Source of the DNA: Litomosoides sigmodontis
Taxonomy: Eukaryota > Nematoda > Chromadorea > Rhabditida > Onchocercidae
Assembly (NCBI GenBank): GCA_963070105.1
Contig: OY718807.1
Location: 4,065,001-4,129,000, forward strand
Direction: 5' to 3'
DNA length: 64,000 bases
Part shown: piece by piece, positions 11,908-27,050 of the stretch
How the letters are laid out: each line of letters begins with the position of its first letter
Numbering within the stretch: the stretch's first letter is position 1
The notes under the pieces: generated by a model
Seen by the model: the letters and a program-made list of their open reading frames with translations, nothing else
What the model was told of the DNA's origin: nothing
Databases searched by the model: none
Program-made: the position numbers and the translations under genes

Positions 11908-13205
11908 TCACGAATTTTCGTTCGAAATTTCTTCTTGTAATTCAAACCGACTGTTGCAGTTATGCCCATAGCAGCAGCAAAATGTACTCCTATCTGCAAC
12001 ACACTTACGCTGCTCACAATTGTTCATCGATATCTGCAACAGTTACTTAGCATTGGATGGAAACAATTCTCCTCTACAAATTCCCACTACTTTCAAATTC
12101 AAACCCAAAACTTTGGTCCCGAAACTAGTGTTTGCTCCTAAGATTGGACAACCGGTTAATTCCCTTTTCTCAAAACGAAATACCGGACTTTTCTCTCTTT
12201 TATTCCATCCTGCGCATCCAATAAAGCCGGCGGCATTTATTCACAATGACTATTGGTCGTTGAATTGTTGTGTAATTTGAATAGGATATTATTGTTGTGG
12301 CCAAAAAGAAAACTTACCGCTTGCTGCACCCAGCAATCCTGAACCAGTGCTTCACTCTTCGTATCCCAAATCGCATAGCATCCAACGCGCATATCATCTG
12401 ATGGTGGTCGGTAACAACGTTTCGTCTGCAATTTTAAAGATAAAAATTTTGCACTTTTATTAAATTTCATTTATTGTCGAATAGAAGGAAATAGTTAATT
12501 GCTTTTTTGTAAAGATGAGCATGAGGAGACGCTAACCATAAAGCTCCCATCGAGCAAACTTTTCCGGCATTTCACGTATTCTCGTCCGTGAACATCGAAG
12601 CTTGTAAGCTGCTGAATGGACGATTGTATGCGATGTCGACGTAGCAGTCTTCAAATGTTTTACAATTGTGAGCGCATGCAATCACTTTGACGATAATAGG
12701 TAGCGAACTATGAAAACAGGGTTCCTTCCTCCCCTCATCCTGGAAATTTGATGAAACAAATCCGACCTGAAGTTTCAAAGATAAGGCTCTCTTGATAAGT
12801 GTCCTGAATTTAAATTTGGCGGTTTTCATTGTGTTTTCATTGCCAATAGGATGAAGAGCATGAGTTGTCCAGTTGAAAATACGGTATGAAGGGCAAGGCG
12901 AGAAAGCCGTCGCTTCTACGCAACAGGGCTTCCGCTAAGCCACGGAGGAGAGGAGATGAAGGAAGAGCGATGATGCGGCGACAAAAGACAGTGAGAAAAA
13001 CCTTGCTAGCCTACCGATGTGTCCTGTGATGTCGAGTGTTCTGTTTTGCACGCTCCAGGAAACTATCAATCAAATCGGACACATCCAATTCATCATCATC
13101 CACTACCGTATTCCGTCTCAAAGACTTCGTCTGTAGCAGAGTGGTAGAGCACAATAGGATGATAAGTACAAGGAATTTGGATAACGTTGATGCTAACGAT
13201 GCCAT
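11908..13205 (-). CDS. Secreted activin type II receptor-like ectodomain protein, no kinase
   Basis: Four exons join in phase to a closed 178-aa frame: 13205-13015, 12648-12537, 12425-12318 and 12033-11908. Exon 1 starts with a strong signal peptide (hydrophobic core FLVLIILLCSTTLL), then an acidic stretch (VVDDDELDVSDLIDSF) and a basic stretch. Exons 2-4 hold ten cysteines in the order and rough spacing of the activin type II receptor ectodomain: single C, CYR, VGCYAIW, QDCW, NNC, RKC, then FCCC and GHNCN. The GCYxxW..CW and CCC...NCN signatures are those of the three-finger ligand-binding fold that binds activin/BMP-type TGF-beta ligands. The frame stops 16 residues after the last cysteine, before any membrane segment. 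The result would be a soluble ectodomain, a decoy-like shape. The exon 1-2 junction (acceptor ATTTGAAG) is the weakest. A hidden donor in exon 4 (at CG/GTTTGA, after NCNS) could splice to distant exons, but none was seen. Confidence 0.68.
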
Positions 13206-16200
13206 TGCAGATTAATTAACAATAGTACTGCAATAATTACCATAATGATTAACAAAGACACACCGACACACTGACGAGGATCACAATGCTTCATTCAAAA
13301 TGGTTAAGGAAGAGCTAACCGAGAGCCAGTAGCTGCTATAAGTCCTCTCCTCTCAGACTTTTGTCAACAACTTGGAAATGCAAAATGGAGTTTTGTCCTT
13401 TTATGTGTAGTTAATGCACTTTAAAAGATATTTTAAAACAGGAATGAAAAGACGAAGTCTCTCGCAGGCTCCAACGGTTCAACCCAATCATTTAACGGCC
13501 TCCCAGAGGAGAGAGTCCCTTTTGCGCCCTCGTTGAAGTGCATCTTTTAATTAGTTTGTTTATGAATAAATATGTCATTTCTAAACTAACTTCCAATCAA
13601 TTCATTTCGCCTTGTTTTTACCGCTTCTTCGGAATTTACAGACTTGTTTTTATTCACATTTTGTCCTAATTTTTATAAAAAAGCACTTGTTTCTCTCCAC
13701 TTCTACTACGATTAACTGTCCTCTTCGATGGAAGAAGTTGTGGAGTATTTAAAAGTTTGCGTGACACAGTTTTCATGTGCGACAGGCAGGAACTTCTCTC
13801 TCAACTTCAACTAAGCTAAGTCCGTGCATCAAACAGCACGAGCTCCCTCATCAGCCTTGCTGTTATCGGATGCAAGTAAATTCCCTTTCAATCAACCGTA
13901 CAAACTAGCTGAGCGGAATGGCACATAAGACGATAGGATTAGAATTGTCCTGTCATCTGGAGCTTACGTACCAAACTCTTAACTCTCAATAAAATCCATC
14001 TCCTGCGAGTAGTAATGGTTGTGGGAGAGGCGGTACGGTGGAGGAAGAGCTTTGCTACAGTTTCATGAACTTCAACTTATTGTTGCGGAGTGAGATATTA
14101 GCGAATGGTATGGAGTTATGGGATGAATATTGAAGGGGGAGATGTGCGGAGTGAATTACTGTAGGATGGGGAGAAGTGAATGGAGGAGATGTGATAGGAT
14201 AGGATGGTATCCGCAGCGCACCGGAGATCAGGACTGGCGACAGGACTGCGGAATGATTAGTGGCAGACAAACATCATCGGGGGAGTGGCGGTAAGAGGAA
14301 TCTCTCCGACACTAATCAGGAGAGACAAACAGGCTGACAGACACATTCTGAACGGGCAGACATATCTTCCACAACGGCACAATGAACTCATAAAAAACAG
14401 GAACAGGCGAAGTGTGTAGGTGGAGCGACAGGTACGTTGCAGTCGAGCAACGACCGCAGACGGCAACTGTGACGAGGATGATTTGACGACGACCCTTCGG
14501 AGGAAGAAGGAGCGGCTGACCCCTCCCAGACATGACAAATCCTACTTTGTCCGGTCGGCCGCCCACCTGTAGGTGGGGAGGAAAGGAGAAAACGGAAATG
14601 ACGAAATTGTTGAAAATGATTAGATGGCTGTCTGAACAGGTGCTGTGGAGGGAGAGGGGCGCAAGAGGTAGGAAGAGGAGTAAACATCATGGCAGCGTAG
14701 AAGTAGAAGGAGACACCTACACTGATGCGCTCTTGTCCTTTCTCTAAACAGTGTGAGCATCAAATTCCCTGGAAGAAAGCGGTAGCCGCTCGAAGGACAT
14801 GCCCACCATTGTCACCCTCTTCAGAGGAACAGGTCCGCTCCCCATCATTAGTATGTCTGGCTCCAAGTGCCTATTGCCTGCCTTAAATATGTGCGTCATC
14901 CATACCAAATCAGTGAGTCATCCAACCGCCACTTTACCTCTGTGCACGGAGATTTTGCTAAAAAATTATAATCGTTTCATTTCAACATAATTGTCTCTTT
15001 CCGCAACCCACAACGATGTGCCATTTGATGTTCAAGTGTCTTCCTAACTGACCGCCGCTGCAGTAGCGTAGAAACAATCCGAGACTGAAGACTCTCATAA
15101 CTTTAGGAATCAAAAATCACTCCAAATTAGCCTATTATGGGAGAACCTTACGATCTCCCAAGGATGTGTTACTAATTACAACAATTTATCAACACAAATA
15201 TTCTATCGACATGACCGACTGATTGACCGCTGTAAACAGTTCTTCGTTGCCAATATTTCGGACTAGATTTGAAATAATTTAATTTCAATCACTGACTTAC
15301 TAAAGGTGTTGATAACAGTTTATCATAAGTTGAGCGAAACTAATGCATATTTCTACATCGGGAGGTAATGAGTTGCACGGTACACCTGACCACACAACAA
15401 CTAGTTACGGTGCTCAGGTTGTGCTTCAATAATCGTCGCGCATTACTTACTTAGCCACATTTGCATTTGACTGTCTGCCGTCGCATCTCAATTATTTTCA
15501 AATGAATCTGTTATTTCAAGTGCTACAACGAGCAGTTTGAAATGATGGAAACTTTTAAGAATGCATGGCATGAGCTATTGTGAAATAGTCGGACATTTGT
15601 CAAAATGAAAATCACAGTGGAAATATGCTGTGGAGATGCTTACAATGCAGACACTCATATGGAATTGAGAAATCGGTGAATCACTTTTTCAATCTCAGCA
15701 TCTTTCACTTCTTAAAATTTACCGAAATTTAATGGACCGATATGGCGCATCAAATTTTCGCACAATGCGGTAAAAAAAGAGGAACTAGCAAAACAGCAAG
15801 GTGTGCGTTGTCGGCACAAAATAAAGTACACGCTTCAAGTCTAGACTTCCCACCTACTCCTAAAGACCCATAGACAAAAAAATATTTGCAGCATCATAAA
15901 TCATTCGCTTATAAACAACTTGAAGGGCTTTTTTTTCTCAGAAAAAAGATTTATTTTAATAAACAAATTTGAACTATTCATTGAAATGTCAGGAATGAAA
16001 GAAGTTTAAAAGTATTGAAAATCTACAAAATTGTCGTTTTGTTTTGTAGATAATAGAAATAACAGATTTTTTTCTCAAAAGGGAACATGAATTAGACAGA
16101 CAGCTCAACAGCTCTGATCAAGTTTCTCCAAAAAAAAAAATATTCATTCACCCAAAATGTTCTTCCACCACTTAAATTGTCCAGCATTTCACGCATGTAT

Positions 16201-17957
16201 GTGAGTAATATGCCAGCGGAAATTGACCTATTAATTTCATCGTTATGATGAAGTAGTTACGTCAGGGAGCAGTAGCTAAAACGGCTTCGTTTTAACAGGT
16301 ATAATTGCGCCCCGTTCGATCGCTCTGCGAAATTCTACTTAGATGGATGTTTGTTAAATTTCTGATAACGGAAACGAACTAAAAAATATTCTATCTTGCT
16401 TATCTTACTTCTTGATCAAAGTATACTTGGAAAAGAATGCCTGAGGAATTTATCATCCCATGCTAATCCCTTTTTTATGTTTGAGGAAAATTAACAGATG
16501 TTCAATAGCATGCTGAAGAGAAATGTTATCTTTTTGTGGCTGACGAATTGAAGTCATTTTTTTTACAATAAACTAAATTTAAAGATCCGGTTCGAATAGG
16601 AATGGGTGGGTTTCAGTGTCTCCAGTGGTACTGCATTTGTTGTATTGCTAAATAATTTGCACTATTCAGGAGAAATATTGCATACTTGATGGGTGGCGAA
16701 AAGAGGACAAGTGAGACATGATCGTTTCTGTGTTTGATAAGGCAGGGTGCGGCAGGAGAAGACGAATTTCGAGATAAGGCAAAGTTCTCTGAGCTGTTTG
16801 CTTTACGCATCACACACTGTTTAATAGAACATAAAAACTTGCAGGAAATTCAATCTAACGGATCGCAATCGGAAATTGTCAATTGGGTCATTTACAACCT
16901 AAGAGAGATATGCTTGTAACAGATACGGATAATCCGATGAATGGGAAATTCTCAAGAGGGACGGCGATGACGATTCGGCAAAACAGGCATGGTAATTTTC
17001 GAACTTCAAATGATCTTTCTTCTTTCCGATCTTTTCAACACTGGATCTTCGCCGATGCATTCTTATGTCCCATCTACCTGCACCTGTTTTCGAAAAGTTC
17101 ATATCGCAGCATTCAATCCTCTCAGCACAACCCACAAACAGATGCGCTGCAACTGTAAACACTTAATGCACCCACGCAAATTGCTGATCAGTGAGAGCAA
17201 GCAGTTTAAGCCGTTGTTGCCAATGAGTGGTTGAAACTACTAATTTATAGTGGTATTTAAGATGGTGATGAAGGATGCATTGCAGTGATTTCATCCGAAG
17301 CAAACAGGACATCTCGTAAAGCATTGCATGGCTGATGCGAAGTATGAATTCGAATTTAGCATCCTGACATGGACTGCAGTGACCAGTAGTGAGGTGCTAG
17401 CCACTGCGCTAAGACATATTATGCTTTTTGAGGTAGGTGAAAGAGTGGAGTGGTGCTGCTTGAACAGACATGATTCATTTTACCAGGGAGCAAAAGTGCT
17501 TCTGCGAAAAAGACTGACTCTTTGCCAAAAAATTCACAACCAAAGATTGGGCGTAAATTGGCCTCGAGGCCAGTGCCGCGCGATGCGTTTGCGCTGCGCT
17601 TCGCCGTTCACAATGCTAAAGAAGAGCTTGCAAAAAAATGAAATATTTGTGTCGACACTTTTCTTCTCACCCACTTGCTCCCTCAGTGTACGCATTCGCA
17701 GACGTTGATATCTTCTGTGTGTGGGGAGGAATCACCAGACTGACCGCATGGCATGCGGCAGGAAGCAAGCAAAGCGGCGGAATGATGCACGACGGATGGA
17801 CCAGTGGGCAAAAGGGTGAAGTCGGCTGATGACGCAATGTTTTGTTGCCGAAAGTGGCCGAAAGTGGGAACAACTGAGTGATGATGAGTTGTTCAGGTAA
17901 GACGAAGGCGGAGTGAGCAAAAGGATAGCACCGCCAAGGCGGTCACGGAGCTGGTCG

Positions 17958-17958
<1 letters not shown>

Positions 17959-18008
<50 letters not shown>

Positions 18009-18090
18009 TACACACACACACACACCACACACCACGCACAGACACACAGACACACACACGCACGCACGCACGCACGCACGCACGTACGCA
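17959..18090. repeat. (CA)n and (CACG)n compound microsatellite
   Basis: About 21 CA units, then degenerate CA, then CACG units ending near 18090. Confidence 0.95.
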
Positions 18091-18826
18091 GAATTCGGCT
18101 TCGGGCATGAAAAGGACATTCCTTGCAAGCATTCCAGCGATACACTGCTGGGGAATGAGAAAGGAAACAGTCATACACGCGAAAGCATCCTCTCTTCTCT
18201 CTCTTTCTCCAACCCATTCCGCCAACTCCAAAACCGGTTTACGCCGTGTGCTTTTTAGAAGTTCCTAACTTGTGCCTGAACTTAACTAACTAACTGCGGG
18301 ATAGCAGCGCCTTAACAATTAATTCATTTCCAATTATCCTTTCATTTCATTTCATGTATCATCATCGAATTCATTCATTTCACAACCCAAACGAAATTTT
18401 CGTACACAAACAAACAAAGTCAAACATCTCCCTACAAATGCTACCTGTTCACTAATCTCTCTTCCAGACAGACAACCTTCCTCCTCTGTAAACACTTAGC
18501 AAGGAAGGGAAATTTTTTCAAACAAAGCAAGCTAACGTCGAATTTCGGCAGACAGTGAATGTCCCTTACTCTACCCTCCCCCTCCCTCCCACCCACGTCT
18601 ACAGGATTATTTCCTGTAGACTTTTAAAGTGGTAACGCCAGTGAACCAGTGAAGTCACTCCGGAACACTCGACTACCAGCAGAAGTGCTCTGGGAGGTTG
18701 CTCAAACGCACGTCTCGAAGTTGTGTTACAATGTCAGTGAAATAAACTTGGGTCATATTAATCAGATGAGTCATCTATTTTATGATGCAATATTACAGCA
18801 AGGCAACTGCTATTATATATTCTCAT

Positions 18827-18830
<4 letters not shown>

Positions 18831-18860
<30 letters not shown>
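18831..18860. repeat. (CT)n microsatellite
   Basis: Fifteen CT units, almost perfect. Confidence 0.95.
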
Positions 18861-18861
<1 letters not shown>

Positions 18862-19274
18862 ACACCACATTTTCTGCTCTAATGAAATTTGAATTAAACT
18901 CGTGTCAAAGAGAATGAATTTAAAAGGCTGGAATAACAGCTAAAACAACCGATCACAGTTCAAACTGTCACTTCGAGCTTTCTTGTTTGAATGAAAGTGA
19001 CGGAAATCAAAATGAATGAGATCACCGAATTGTTAATGAATGGTGCAAGAAAAAAAGTGGAAAGAGCATGGCGAAACATTTTCACTTGTTAGATTCAGTG
19101 TCTTCCCACAATGCATTCATTTTCACCTTCTTTCCAGCGTCGGCCTTGCTTTCAACTTTACCCGCCAGTCTTTCATTTCAACGAAGCGGCGAGATGTGCA
19201 ACGATTTTCCTCCTCTTTAAAGGAAAAAACAAAGATAAGCTATTTTGTTTAAGTCTGAGATAGCTCAATCTCCT

Positions 19275-19326
19275 TGTGTGTGTGTCTGTGTGTGTGCGTG
19301 TGTGTGTGTGTGTCTGTGTGTGTGCG
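19275..19326. repeat. (TG)n microsatellite, interrupted
   Basis: TG units broken by TC and CG steps. Confidence 0.93.
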
Positions 19327-19642
19327 TTAGTATCGGAAATTTGACACATAGCAATTAAAATTTTCGCTGATAAATACACCCACGCGCACGCACAAACACG
19401 CAAAAGACCAATTCCTACTGCACACTGTTTGCGGTAACAGTGCAACATATCGAAGTTGATAGGCATGACAAGAGTGATAATGATAATCTCGTCTTCCGAT
19501 AAGGAAAGCTCTGTAGGCTTTCGAGTACCTTCTCACCAACTAAACTTGCTTCAAAATTTAGATACACTGATTTCTGTTGAATCTCTCGACTTTTGATTCA
19601 TTTCGTACTGTCTGTGGAGTGTACCAATATGATGACAAGGAA

Positions 19643-19674
19643 ACGCACAGACGCACAGACGCACAGACGGACAG
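19643..19674. repeat. 8-bp tandem repeat ACGCACAG
   Basis: Three perfect copies and one copy with a single change (ACGGACAG), followed by ACAGAC-like decay. Confidence 0.9.
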
Positions 19675-20022
19675 ACAGTCTATGAATGACCAATGGTAAA
19701 TAATTATAGTACTCTCGACACGGATATCTTCATTTCACATTTGGCGCACTGGTCAAAAAGAAACAAAAAGACGTACGTGATCACTACTGACTGACCTGTT
19801 GTGTTCAGTGGGCCGCTTATCTTGAAATGAGCAAGGACAACCTAGAAAAGGTGGAAAACTAGAAGTAGAAGTAGTTGAAGTGTATTTGAGAAACCATCAT
19901 ATACCACATCTCACCACTCTACTTAACGCCGCTTTGGCAATTTCTATTTTTTCTTTCATTTTCCTCATACCTAACGATAAGCTATTGATTTCAGAGAGAA
20001 ATTAAAATTCATTGAAGATTCG

Positions 20023-20064
20023 TTCTCTCTCTCCCTCCCTCTCTTCCTCTCTCTCTTTCTCTCG
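20023..20064. repeat. Pyrimidine (CT)n-rich tract
   Basis: Imperfect CT/CCCT run. Confidence 0.9.
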
Positions 20065-21221
20065 ACATGTCTTTAGAGCATTTTGTTGCAATGGAAGGTC
20101 AAAATTCAGCATTCTGAGTTGGCTTATTATTTTCTTTTAATTCCAATTATGCTTTTTTTTGTTACAATTGTTTATTGAAATTGATATGAAATTTCTCTAG
20201 TGTTATCAACTATCAACCTAAGTTTTGTAACGAATATTTGAGGGAGCCACAAGGATTATGGGCATGAAATACGTAAGCAATCTGATCTAGCCACTTTATT
20301 CGTAATTTAAACGAATCAGACAGATGAATGATTTACTTTGTAAGTTCAAGTTTAATTCTGCAAGCTCGTCAACTGCGATAAAAACTCTTTCGTATCTGTG
20401 AATAATTGGATATGACGCAAGAACAGGTAAAAAAGCGGTTAAAATTGGGCCACCTATTCTTTGTTTCCTTGACAGTCGTCAGCCTACCACACGTACTGCG
20501 CAGCGTACCGATCTTCCACCATTAATGGATAGGTACCGCTCAGGACCGTTCTGCCCTTTATTTCCAGCGGCTGTCTGTCGTCTCATTTATTTTTTGTTGG
20601 TTCCGACGTCTGTTTCATTTCATATCAAGAAGTATTTCATTTCATTCCGAAATGTACAGTTTTTGATTGAGAATTATTACCCAGCGAGCCAATGAGCGCC
20701 TTCAAACAATCTTCACGACACAAACCGTCGTGTCCAGCGACTACCTTACCTTATAACAAGAACTGCTCCAGCAACGATTAAAAAAAATTTTACTTTTTGA
20801 AAAACCATTTCAAATTATCAGAACTTGTAAAGCAAATGTTTAATGGCACGGTTCATACGAATAAATAGTATAATTACAGGTTAGCTACCTGAAATGTGTA
20901 TTCATAAAAGTGATTCCAGAATTCTGCGATACGTGTTGCTCTAACTTTCGCATAAATATATGTATGATTCATAACGCTTACTCTTGATCATTAAAACTTT
21001 GCAATATCGAAGTCACCACTTCCCCTTTGCTTTTACTGTTTCTAAAAACAAAATTGAATAAACGTGATCATTTCCAAATTATCAATTCTAAGCTCAAGGA
21101 ATTCTATAAGTCAGGAGCATAAAATAATAAAATTAAGCTCATTGATTATTTTCTTGTGCTCCTAGAAAGTGCTTGATTAAATATTGTTTTTTTTTTTACA
21201 TTTATCTTATATCGTACACAT

Positions 21222-21224
<3 letters not shown>

Positions 21225-21275
<51 letters not shown>
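21225..21275. repeat. (CA)n microsatellite
   Basis: About 25 uninterrupted CA units. Confidence 0.97.
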
Positions 21276-21276
<1 letters not shown>

Positions 21277-21728
21277 GAACAATTAGCAGATGAAATTAAT
21301 TCTCACCTAAAATAAGTAAAATCACAGATAAGGAATTGATCAATGGTGTCATCTCGGAAGCTGTTAATATACCTGTTGTTCTTTTTTCTAACATTTCACT
21401 CAGCAAATAAAGAGCAGTTCACTTTTAAAAAAGAAATGAGGACGGAATAACAGCATGTGTGGGAGTTCTGAACGATGTGATTCAAAATTGCGTCAGAAAT
21501 GAAATGAAATGACTAAATGAACTACACTGCTACTACTGTGAGTTAGTTCTTTAAATGGCACATGGAAAGAATATGTCCTCTTCAAAATGAAGGATTAACT
21601 TAACGACATCGCTTGAAACACAGTGAGAGCAGTGGTTAACTGTAACAGATGCACGTAAATTGTCAAAAAAAGAGAACTAATAAATTAGCTCAGTTGTTTC
21701 TAATTGAATTCTTTTTTAATTATTTGAC

Positions 21729-22682
<954 letters not shown>

Positions 22683-25600
22683 AAGTTAATGATTACATAA
22701 TCGAATAATTTCAAAATGCGTAAACAAATAAGAACTACGTTTGACGTCTGACGTCCTTGACTGCGATAAAAAACTGCTTTGACACTTTTTTTTGGTTTTC
22801 AAAGGACCAAAGGAAATGAAGTGCTTTTCTGAAAAAAAAAATCTCACGCTGATGAACTTTTTTCATTATGTTCGAACCGTTGAAACTGATGAAAGTGATG
22901 AGTAAGACTACCTGTCTTGGCGAGTGGTAATCATCAATCGTTATTCAAACATCCAAAAGCTTCAGTTCAATCAAAAAAGAAAAAGTAGAGGAGATAGAAT
23001 GAATTTTCATGATTCATACGATTCACAATTTCGTACAACTAGCGCTAATTTAACTTGGGGATGTTTGTCCGATTGATTAAATTGTTTATTTTATGAGATT
23101 TGTTGAAGTTTCACCTCTCTAATTCATTTTTTTCTATTTGGAAATTTAATTTGCTCAAATTGATGAGTACGCATACTTATAGTTTTCACTTATAGCAAAA
23201 TATCATTCTCTTATTCTACATGATTGTTGTTTCCTTAGATAAAAATTTTACATTTGCCTCCTTAGATAAAAATTTCACATATGCCAACTCTTCCGCACAT
23301 TCATTTTACCTAACAAGTAAAGGTATTTCAGGGGCTAACTGACAATAGCAACATACGAATGTAAGTGGTTTTATTTCACAAATATGGTACCTGACACGTC
23401 ATGTTGCTATTGCGGCATTTAACAAAATTTAAAAAATGAGTGGCATTTATTAAAGATAACCGGAAACGACGTACTGTTTGATAGTGGTTGGTACAATGGA
23501 TGGTACATTTACCCCTAAGCTATAAAAACTTTGAAAAGGGAAAACAAATGCATTCATACCTTTAACTAACAATTATCAATGACTGTCGAAATTTGAAAGA
23601 CAATTTTGAAATCTTAAGTGCAGTAAAGCGAAATGCGTAACAGTAATGAAAACAATTTCACTTCTGATTCAGTATGCCTTAAATCAAAACTTTAAGAAGA
23701 CGAAGTGTCAAGTTGCATCAGATAAAAAGATTGATCGTACTTAATGGAATAATCGCAGTAACTGAAAGGTCAGCAGTAACCGCTTGCATTCCGCTCATTC
23801 TAATTTAACAGCACTCGAAAGCTTTGTTATACGACACTGTTTCACTGCCCAACGTTTAATTTCAAATTTCCTTCACAAATAAACAAATCTCTTCCTACTT
23901 TTGACCAATGAAGAAGACGAATATTAATAGATGGAAAAGGATTTAAAATCTTATTTTACTGATTATTAACTAGTCCTCGTCTTCAAAGAAATTTTCCTTG
24001 GCAGTAAAACGCTACCTTCTCCTTACCTTTTCTCTTATGATAATAATCTAGTCTTATTATTGTCGCTTTCACCAAGCATTTACTAGTTGGCTTAATGGAC
24101 AGTAGCCGTAGCTCATCCTAAAATTAAGCCTAACTGCTCGGTTTCTGTTATCAACTCCATTTCGCTGTTCGTTTCTTGCAAACGCTGGGTGTAGAATAAA
24201 CTTTGAGCAGGAATGTTGTCAAAATATCAACGAGAAGTGAGATTCATTTCTTTCATTAATTACATGACACAATTAAATTTGTATATGATTTAATTTCAGA
24301 GATTATCCCGAGCTTAAATTACAACACAACGTAGAGAAAATTAAAAGAAGACTGATGGGATGATTATCAGTGATTGGAAGTATTGCGGTCACTACTGATG
24401 ACGTGCTGGGGCAATGATTAGTGATCATCCGTTGACAACCTTAAAGATACACGAAGAGACATTGTCACTTACAGTGATATTTAGCAAGGAGAGATTGAAA
24501 GACGATGTGTGTAGTGGTAGGTAGTTCAAAACGGATGTAAGAATGACCGCGGCGACCGTCTTTGTTGTTGTAATGTCAGCAGACATTGTTCGCACTTAGT
24601 GGAAAACACTGCTCATTCATTTCTCATGAATGAATATCTCTCATAATTTGTCTGTGAAAAGAGAATTTTTACTGATTGAGCAATGATACGATTCCGCGGA
24701 AAGCGATAAGAAGACACGTGGAGAAAATTCATAATTAATCTTTCCTCCTCGTCATTTCTATCTTCTATGCTAAAAATTAATTCATATCCATGAAACATCC
24801 AAAACACTTTATACCCTTACTACTCCATTACACATTAAATCTACTTTTGAAGTAATCAAATAACTCATCCCTTAGGCCTTATCATCCATACCTAACAGCA
24901 AAACGAACTGATAATTATTCTGAGAAAAAGTGTAAGGATTTAGCGACAACTTATAGTTCAACTTCAACTTATAGCTTAAATGTGAAAATTTAATGACAAT
25001 TTCGAGTTTGATTTATTCGAAATGACTGCGATGAATTGAATACCCTCACTTCCTCCCATATACTACGCACAACTAATTTCAATACCGTAGTCTGTTTCCC
25101 CTTGATTTGATTTGCTGCTGTACACAGGTGGAGAGAGACAATGAAAAATATTGCAAAAGATCTGAAAATGAAAACGCATTCATCCTCTCTAACCATTCCT
25201 CTCCCATATTTCTATGAAAATTTTACTTGACAATTATATACATGTTCGTGTGTGCGTGCGTGCATGGTACCAATACAATTTGAGAGTACTGTACAATCAA
25301 GCAATCATCGGATTATTCAAAAGTTCGTATGTTTATCAATTGTGCAGTGAAAGTGAGCAGCACGCAATTCAAATTTTATTATGTGAAAATCAAAAAATTT
25401 TAATAAAATATTCATTATATTATTGTCATACGCGTACATGTACGTTGCTTTACATGTATGCTTGTTGGTATATTCAATATTAATAAATAACTTATCTACA
25501 CTTTTTAATGTTTACCTCTTTTTTTTGGAATCTCTCATCAGTCAGTGTAATATAATTGGATGAGAAATACTCAAATTCAAAATATTTTATCTTTGAAAGA

Positions 25601-26543
25601 CTCAAAGCGATTCAATTATTTTATTTAAATTCGAAACTTTCTGATTTGGTCACTAAAATCATACCAAAAAATAAAGAGATAAAAGATGTATGAATTTTCT
25701 ATAAGCACTTAATAAATTTGTGTTAACACTCATCACTCACGGCGGTCAATTCATTTATAGTTATTTAATCTTTGTATATGCAAATCAGGGCTGAAATTCT
25801 TATTCTTTGCTAATCAGCTAAATGCATTCATTGATTGTCAATCAGATATTATGAGTAATTAAGCATTCTGATAGTTGTAATGCCGCAGAAATTGCATTCA
25901 CTTCTTCACAACCAACCACTCATCCTTTCATTCATCGCTTTTTTGACTTTCACGTTTTTGAAAGAGACCAGAAAGTTGTACTTCCTCTTCTACAGTTTTC
26001 AATGCCGTCGTAACGACCTTTTCATTCTTCACTGCTTTTAAGATCCATAACATTATTTCCCATCAAACAATTCCTTTGCAACAAACGAATCACTCGAAAG
26101 GATAATTGGCCTTTATGGGATATTTAAATCAATTTGTTAATTAAAATTCTTATGCACTGTATCATCGTTAACAAATTCCTTCAACACATCTAAGCAAATA
26201 CCAGTAAAAGTCACCGTAAAAACTTGCCGGCGGTCTTAGAAAAAGAGCTAAATTATGAGATCGATAAGGAGATTATTTCATCACTTCGCTTTGATCATCG
26301 ATTTCAGTTAGCCAATACTGACGTAGGTGGGAAAGATAATATTCGTAAAATAACTGATTCTAAACATATTTAACAGATAGATATTTAGATCCATTAATAT
26401 TTAAATAATTTCCGCAAGCATTAAAATCATTGCTACTTTCGTTATATGTGTGAAAAACAATTCAACGATGCGGCTTTTGGCTTTTGATCATCGATAATAT
26501 GGCAAACACGCTTTGGTCACAATTTACATTTGTCCTGTTTTTG

Positions 26544-26545
<2 letters not shown>

Positions 26546-26592
<47 letters not shown>

Positions 26593-26603
26593 TGTGCGTG
26601 TGT
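26546..26603. repeat. (TG)n microsatellite
   Basis: About 28 units with one GG and one CG interruption. Confidence 0.96.
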
Positions 26604-27019
26604 ATTATTTGACGTTCATCTAAACCTTTCCGATAAATTCATCACTAATTGCAACTGTTACACTTTTCACCAAAACAAAATAACAGTACGAAACGGATGA
26701 TTAGTGAATTGAATGTGAAGTTAACGAATAACTCACATCCACTAGAATTTAACTCATAGATCTTAATGACTTGTAATTCATTCTCTTTCCTTAAGTATTA
26801 AGAAATTTATATTTTTATCTATTCGGTCATGTAATAAATTTGGAGAAAGCGACAGAGATCAAATTGCTTATACGTAGTTCTGACAACATAAAGAATTTAC
26901 AACACCTGAAATTTTTCCATTTATCACATTGAGGTGTCAAATTCATAAATATTAGCTTATTGGAGCGTTTGCGATAAGAACCAAACTTGAAAATGTAGAA
27001 GAAAGAAACAGAGGGAAAG

Positions 27020-27050
27020 ACAGAGAGAGAGGGAGAGAGAGAGAGAGAGA
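27020..27050. repeat. (GA)n microsatellite
   Basis: Short GA run with one GGG interruption. Confidence 0.93.

Noticed and set aside
11994..12008. A 15-nt segment inside ectodomain exon 4 that begins with GTAAGT and ends with TTGCAG on the minus strand, like a tiny intron
   Set aside because: The unspliced frame is continuous and supplies the expected sixth cysteine. Removing it would delete that cysteine, and 15 nt is too short for a nematode intron.
12020..12280. 86-residue + strand frame
   Set aside because: Antisense to the ectodomain gene's last intron and end of exon 4; no recognisable features.
14055..14690. Overlapping minus-strand open frames of 70-100 residues
   Set aside because: Several frames are open at once because of local composition; no motif, splice partner or start context supports any.
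17732..18231. Cysteine/valine-rich open frames on the minus strand, and a His/Thr-rich frame on +
   Set aside because: They are readings of the CA/CACG microsatellite.
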